DNA from: Lachnospiraceae bacterium UBA7589 | Lineage (GTDB): Bacteria > Bacillota > Clostridia > Lachnospirales > Lachnospiraceae | Direction of reading: 5' to 3' | Length of the DNA stretch: 35,185 nucleotides | Assembly: GCA_002476495.1 (NCBI GenBank) | Contig: DLKL01000019.1 | Span: 1,837 to 37,021, forward strand | In this document: positions 31,796-35,185 of the stretch, piece by piece | Position numbering within the stretch: the stretch's first letter is position 1 | Layout of the letters: each line of letters starts with the position of its first letter | Notes under the pieces: model-generated | Told to the model about the DNA's origin: nothing | Seen by the model: the letters and a program-made list of their open reading frames with translations, nothing else | The model's database searches: none | Position numbers and translations under genes: made by a program

Positions 31796-32359
31796 ATGAA
31801 CACAGAACAGTTAATAAGAAATATATTGGATCAGGTCAAGGAGGCACAGCTTAAGCTTGGATATGAGAGAGAAACAATAAGATTATACTATCAGCTTTCT
31901 TCTATAAATGCCTTACTGGGAACAAATGCAAAGAATTTGGATGAAATCATGGAAATACTTTTGGCAGCATGTGAAGCGGCTGGTGTATATTATATCGGCA
32001 ACAACATAACACTGGACAGATTTCAAATAGATATAAGCAGGGGAAGAATTGAAGTCTGTGTACCCCCCGACATATGTGAGTACGTTGATAAATTTGTACC
32101 GGCAAGTGAATTCTTAAAAGATTTTATAAAGCTTATGACGGAAAAACATAACATTCATATAGATGACATGTGCAGAGTGTTTGAAAAGTACGATAAAAAT
32201 TATATCAGAAAGGATATGCCTGCAAATAGTGATTTTGATTATGTACTCTATTTTTCGGATAAAAGTGTGGATGAATACTTTTACTGTATTAAGGATGAGG
32301 GAATACATTGTATTTACCACAGATTTATAGAGGCTGATTATCTGGCATTGTTGGTGTGA
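31796..32359 (+). CDS. DUF3877-like protein of unknown function
   Basis: Cytosolic-looking protein of 187 residues without signal peptide or membrane helix. The N-terminal part (VKEAQLKLGYERETIRLYY, SINALLG) resembles, from memory, the DUF3877 family of Lachnospiraceae; I hold this only moderately. The middle contains RIEVCVPPDICEYVDK and the end is a mixed alpha/beta segment. The ATG follows AAAGAGG. The following nuclease-like gene begins at its stop codon, so a shared function is plausible. Confidence 0.6.
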   Translation: MNTEQLIRNILDQVKEAQLKLGYERETIRLYYQLSSINALLGTNAKNLDEIMEILLAACEAAGVYYIGNNITLDRFQIDISRGRIEVCVPPDICEYVDKFVPASEFLKDFIKLMTEKHNIHIDDMCRVFEKYDKNYIRKDMPANSDFDYVLYFSDKSVDEYFYCIKDEGIHCIYHRFIEADYLALLV

Positions 32360-32361
32360 AT

Positions 32362-33009
32362 ATGCTATATGATAAGGATATACGGGAACCGTTATTTGAA
32401 TACCTTGAAGAAAAATATGGTAAGGTAAGAATATTTGAAGAAAAGGATATGGGTGTATCAAGGGCCGATGCCATTATGGTAGGCACAGATTACATAATGG
32501 GTATAGAAATAAAAAGTGATGCCGATACCTATACAAGGCTTCAAAGTCAGATAAAGGATTATGACAGATATTTTGATAAGAATTACGTTGTGGTAGGAGG
32601 GAGCCATGCGAAGAGTATAACCGGTCATGTACCTTTGCATTGGGGAATAATATCTGTGGAACAGGAAAATGAAAAGATAGATTTTTATATCATAAGAGAA
32701 CCTTATGATAACCCTAATATACCACTTGAATACAAAATAAAATTATTATGGAGGCCGGAGCTTGCTCATATTCAGGAAATATGCGGCTTATATAAATACT
32801 CATACAAAAGCAAGGAGTTTGTACAAAAATACATTTATGACAGTGTTGCGCCCGAAGAATTGAACCGGCTTATAAGTGATGTACTGTTTGAAAGGGACTA
32901 CAATACTATCGGGGAAGAAATCAGGCAGTACAGGCAATTAAAAAATCCAGGGAAAAGAGTTAGAAAAAAGAAGGTAAGAAGGCGTTCTAAAAAGAAAAAA
33001 AGTATATGA
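32362..33009 (+). CDS. PD-(D/E)XK nuclease-like protein (sce7726-like)
   Basis: The protein has 215 residues from ATG 32362; a GTG at 32356 overlapping the previous stop is an alternative, and no strong ribosome site favours either. The fold signature is visible: Asp36 in SRADAIMV, then the E-x-K pair Glu49-Lys51 in GIEIKSDADT, then RLQSQIKDYDRYFDKNYVVVG. This order of Asp, Glu-x-Lys and a downstream Gln/Tyr helix is typical of sce7726-like proteins of the PD-(D/E)XK superfamily. The C-terminus (about 195-215) is very basic (Lys/Arg), which could bind nucleic acid. Whether it cuts DNA is not known. Its stop-start coupling with the DUF3877-like gene suggests a pair. Confidence 0.72.
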   Translation: MLYDKDIREPLFEYLEEKYGKVRIFEEKDMGVSRADAIMVGTDYIMGIEIKSDADTYTRLQSQIKDYDRYFDKNYVVVGGSHAKSITGHVPLHWGIISVEQENEKIDFYIIREPYDNPNIPLEYKIKLLWRPELAHIQEICGLYKYSYKSKEFVQKYIYDSVAPEELNRLISDVLFERDYNTIGEEIRQYRQLKNPGKRVRKKKVRRRSKKKKSI

Positions 33010-33055
33010 TAATGCAAAAAAAGATTAGAGGGTAATAGATTGCAATTAAATTAAA

Positions 33056-33949
33056 ATGCTATATAATAAGGTTATAGTAAAATCAGATGGGGTGGTAGGT
33101 ATATTTAAATTAAGCAATGGAAGCATGAGAACCATGAACATGGGTAAGCTGGCTTCTGAATTTGAAATAAAAAATCAGAAGCTGCGAGGATATACTCATA
33201 TTGTATTTGATGGAGAGTCTCATTTTTTGTATATAGAGGATGATGATGAGAGGGCAAAATTTCAGGAAAATGTATGCCTTCCTAATTACATATGGTTTCA
33301 GGAGCAGACAGGATTAAAAAACTGGGTGCTGTACAATCCGGAGCATTTTAAGGTTGACAGAAATCTCAGCGGTAAACAGATATTGAAGTTTAATAAGGAA
33401 AAATATCAGGGGGGCAGACTGGAGCTGCCTATAAATGCCAGCAGCTGTTGTGGTATGTTTTCATGGACAACGATACCTGAGAATCTTATTCTGGGAAGCC
33501 GCTTTAACACAAAAAATATTAGCAATATGAGCTTGATGTTTGCAGGTAGTATATTGCCAAAAAGCTTTAATCTTGGGGATTATTTTGATACATCAAATGT
33601 TGAGGACATGCGTTACATGTTTTATGAATGTATTATCACTGAAGGCTTCAAATTCAATACCAAATTTAATACAGGCCGGGTAAAGAATATGGAATATATG
33701 TTTGCCAGATGTAAGCTTGCCAATGGCATAAAGCTCCCTGAAGATTTTAATACGGCTAAGGTTACAGACATGAACCATATGTTTTATGAAAGCACCTTTG
33801 TCGGTGATTTCAGCTTTGGGTATGCATTTGCAATATCACCTAATGCAGATACAACAGAACTGTTTGTAGGAAGCAATGTCAAGGGTGAAATAATAGATGA
33901 CAAGAATAATGACTTTACTTATGTTAAAAGAATTCTAAAGGAAAGATAA
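33056..33949 (+). CDS. DUF285/BspA-type repeat protein without signal peptide
   Basis: The protein has 297 residues. An N-terminal domain (1-120) of unknown type is followed by four repeats of exactly 27 residues (150-176, 177-203, 204-230, 231-257), each built on FxTxxVxxMxxMF, the pattern of DUF285 (a BspA-like leucine-rich repeat relative). A degenerate copy precedes them (123-149). Such repeats usually occur in secreted surface proteins, but here no signal peptide, membrane helix or sorting motif is visible. The ribosome site is poor: an AGAGGG lies more than 20 bases upstream of the ATG at 33056. It stands between a nuclease-like protein and a lipoprotein. Confidence 0.78.
   Translation: MLYNKVIVKSDGVVGIFKLSNGSMRTMNMGKLASEFEIKNQKLRGYTHIVFDGESHFLYIEDDDERAKFQENVCLPNYIWFQEQTGLKNWVLYNPEHFKVDRNLSGKQILKFNKEKYQGGRLELPINASSCCGMFSWTTIPENLILGSRFNTKNISNMSLMFAGSILPKSFNLGDYFDTSNVEDMRYMFYECIITEGFKFNTKFNTGRVKNMEYMFARCKLANGIKLPEDFNTAKVTDMNHMFYESTFVGDFSFGYAFAISPNADTTELFVGSNVKGEIIDDKNNDFTYVKRILKER
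33503..33826 (+). repeat. Four 27-residue (81-base) protein repeats
   Basis: Coding repeats of equal length with conserved Phe-x-Thr at the start and Met-Phe at positions 12-13. The DNA copies have diverged, so this is an old protein repeat and not a recent DNA duplication. Confidence 0.8.
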
Positions 33950-33968
33950 CAGCGGAGGATAACTCAAG

Positions 33969-34670
33969 ATGAAAAAGCTTATTACGGTATTCTGTGTTTT
34001 GGTGTTGTGTCTGACAGGCTGTAGCTTTAATAACAGCAAAGATAACAAAGAAAAATCAGAGATAACAGAGATGACAGAGGACAAGGAAGCTGAACAAATT
34101 TCACCTGAAAATTATCAGAAGGAGGATAATGAGGAGAAGGAATATGTTCAGGCATACAAGAATACTATAAAGGAATATAAAGAGGAAATTCAGGAGGAAG
34201 GCATTATATCAGAGAAGGACATTGTTTATAATGTTATATATCTTAATAATGATGATATTCCCGAGTTGGTTATAGGACTTAATGGCTTCAGGGTCAGTAT
34301 TTTTACTTATGATGACGGAAAGGTATATACCGTTATGGATAAATGGGGATATGGAGCCGGTGGCAATTCGGGATATTTTTATGTTAAAGGCCATAATGTA
34401 ATCCGGAATTATGATGCAGAATCAGCAGGAGCTATTGTATATTTCTCGTTTTTCAAAATGAATGAAGTATACGAACTTGAGCCGTATTATGAAGAACCAT
34501 TGTATACAGTATATTACGAGGACGGTATTATGCAGGACCCACCGAAGTATTACTATGGCTTTGATGAAATAACAAAAGAAAAATTTGATGAATATTGTAT
34601 ACAGGGAGAATATATGAATGTAGCCGGGGAGATGTCAGAAGAAGAAGCAATAGCAGCCCTGGAACAATAA
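33969..34670 (+). CDS. Lipoprotein of unknown function
   Basis: The protein has 233 residues. The signal peptide ends at lipobox LTGC (Cys18), so it should be lipid-anchored outside the membrane. A charged Glu/Lys-rich linker (about 22-80) precedes a compact domain (about 85-225) with DIVYNVIYLNNDDIPELVIG and many Tyr and Gly residues (WGYGAGGNSGYFYVKG). The phrase with DDIPELVIG recalls lipoproteins with a short EF-hand-like or dockerin-like stretch, but I cannot name a family. The ATG follows GCGGAGGA. The next small gene follows after 24 bases. Confidence 0.7.
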   Translation: MKKLITVFCVLVLCLTGCSFNNSKDNKEKSEITEMTEDKEAEQISPENYQKEDNEEKEYVQAYKNTIKEYKEEIQEEGIISEKDIVYNVIYLNNDDIPELVIGLNGFRVSIFTYDDGKVYTVMDKWGYGAGGNSGYFYVKGHNVIRNYDAESAGAIVYFSFFKMNEVYELEPYYEEPLYTVYYEDGIMQDPPKYYYGFDEITKEKFDEYCIQGEYMNVAGEMSEEEAIAALEQ

Positions 34671-34694
34671 ATTGTATGAAAGGAGAAAAGAAAC

Positions 34695-34979
34695 ATGCTT
34701 GGTGAAACTCACACAGGCTCATGGGATTATAGAACCCTGCCTAATAAGATGCTGGAGCTCGTTAAAAATATAGGAGATATGAAACAGGAAGGAACCGGGT
34801 ATTATGCAGACAGCGAATCGGAGATGCTTACGGTATTGGCTTATTTGAACTATGGTGAAACCACCAATATAACTGATTCGATGAAAGAGCAGATTGATGT
34901 AGCCGTAAAAAATGCCGAGGAAAGAAAGCTTGAAAAAAGAGATGAAGGAGATGCCTTTGTCAATTTTGATTATTTCTAG
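34695..34979 (+). CDS. Small protein of unknown function
   Basis: The protein has 94 residues, acidic, and appears to be soluble and mostly helical (LPNKMLELVKNIGDMKQEG; SMKEQIDVAVKNAEERKLEK). It has a good AAAGGAGA ribosome site before the ATG. It follows the lipoprotein gene by 24 bases and may be in the same unit. I do not recognise the family. Confidence 0.55.
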   Translation: MLGETHTGSWDYRTLPNKMLELVKNIGDMKQEGTGYYADSESEMLTVLAYLNYGETTNITDSMKEQIDVAVKNAEERKLEKRDEGDAFVNFDYF

Positions 34980-35027
34980 GAGAACAGTATTGTATAAAAA
35001 AACGATATAAAATATCGAAAAAAGATG

Positions 35028-35056
35028 TTGACATTACGGAAACAAGGTGGTATATT
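35028..35056 (+). promoter_or_regulatory. Strong promoter P1 (possible rRNA operon promoter)
   Basis: A perfect -35 TTGACA (35028-35033), 17-base spacer, -10 TATATT (35051-35056). No coding start follows in the window. Confidence 0.7.
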
Positions 35057-35112
35057 AAACAAGCTGTCGTTGAAAACAAGCAGTAACAACCTAAAAATAA
35101 TTAAAAAAGTTC

Positions 35113-35141
35113 TTGACAGTATACAACTTTGATGGTATTAT
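35113..35141 (+). promoter_or_regulatory. Strong promoter P2 (possible rRNA operon promoter)
   Basis: A perfect -35 TTGACA (35113-35118), 17-base spacer, -10 TATTAT (35136-35141), 85 bases after P1 in the same direction. Two consensus promoters in tandem are typical of rRNA operons. Confidence 0.7.
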
Positions 35142-35148
35142 TTAGAGG

Positions 35149-35167
35149 TTGTCGCATAAAACGACAA
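35149..35167 (+). other. Short leader hairpin after P2
   Basis: TTGTCG pairs with CGACAA around CATAAAA, right after the expected start of P2 transcription. The window ends with another TTGACA (35178-35183), which could be a further -35 or leader sequence. Confidence 0.4.
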
Positions 35168-35185
35168 AAACGAACCTTTGACAAA

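Overview
The window looks like chromosomal DNA of a low-GC Gram-positive anaerobe of the class Clostridia, most probably Lachnospiraceae (Butyrivibrio/Roseburia-like). The reasons are the AT-rich composition, strong GGAGG-type ribosome binding sites, lipoprotein signal peptides, clostridial-type thiamine genes (tenI, a thiE-thiD fusion, a short ThiC), a separate IMP cyclohydrolase and AICAR formyltransferase, and several protein types I associate with Lachnospiraceae. The family assignment is inference. I see no insertion sequence, prophage, CRISPR array or tRNA, and no gene-free stretch longer than about 300 bases.

Layout. (1) 50-4820, minus strand: two consecutive amino-acid ABC importers, each ordered binding protein, permease, ATPase and each with its own promoter, separated by a terminator at 2409-2439. 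The binding protein of the upstream set is circularly permuted: the segment that normally ends the fold sits directly after the lipoprotein signal. (2) 5061-8930, plus: a lysophospholipid-type acyltransferase, a small lipoprotein, and an MBOAT plus DHHW/AlgX-like pair typical of O-acetylation of an exported polymer. (3) 9048-10961: the last two steps of IMP synthesis, made by a PurO-type IMP cyclohydrolase and a stand-alone AICAR formyltransferase that resembles the animal ATIC domain; closed by a strong terminator. (4) 11175-16209: an ABC-2 exporter (ATPase plus two permeases), then a DesK/NarL-type two-component system, resembling the LnrLMN/LnrJK lipid-drug resistance layout; palindromes lie just upstream of the exporter promoter. 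(5) 16275-17526: an ECF sigma factor overlapping a single-pass membrane protein, probably its anti-sigma factor. (6) 17668-21072: an unusual lipid/glycan cluster, with an acyltransferase, a GT8 glycosyltransferase, and a 599-residue protein carrying both a GT8 domain and a PlsC-like acyltransferase domain. (7) 21135-27600: a TPP riboswitch with terminator, followed by thiS-thiF-thiG-thiH-tenI-thiE/D-thiC, a nearly complete thiamine phosphate pathway. (8) 27651-34979: a more accessory stretch with a DUF202 membrane protein (minus), a PAS-GGDEF diguanylate cyclase, a membrane-anchored SGNH hydrolase with a Glu-Thr repeat linker, a FliD-like orphan, a DUF3877-like protein overlapping a PD-(D/E)XK nuclease-like protein, a DUF285 repeat protein, a lipoprotein and an unknown small protein. 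(9) 34980-35185: two strong tandem promoters and a small hairpin, suggesting that an rRNA operon or another highly expressed transcript starts just beyond the window.

The strongest leads are the circularly permuted binding protein, the GT8-acyltransferase fusion cluster, the eukaryote-like AICAR formyltransferase paired with PurO, and the uncharacterised nuclease-like/DUF285 group near the end.
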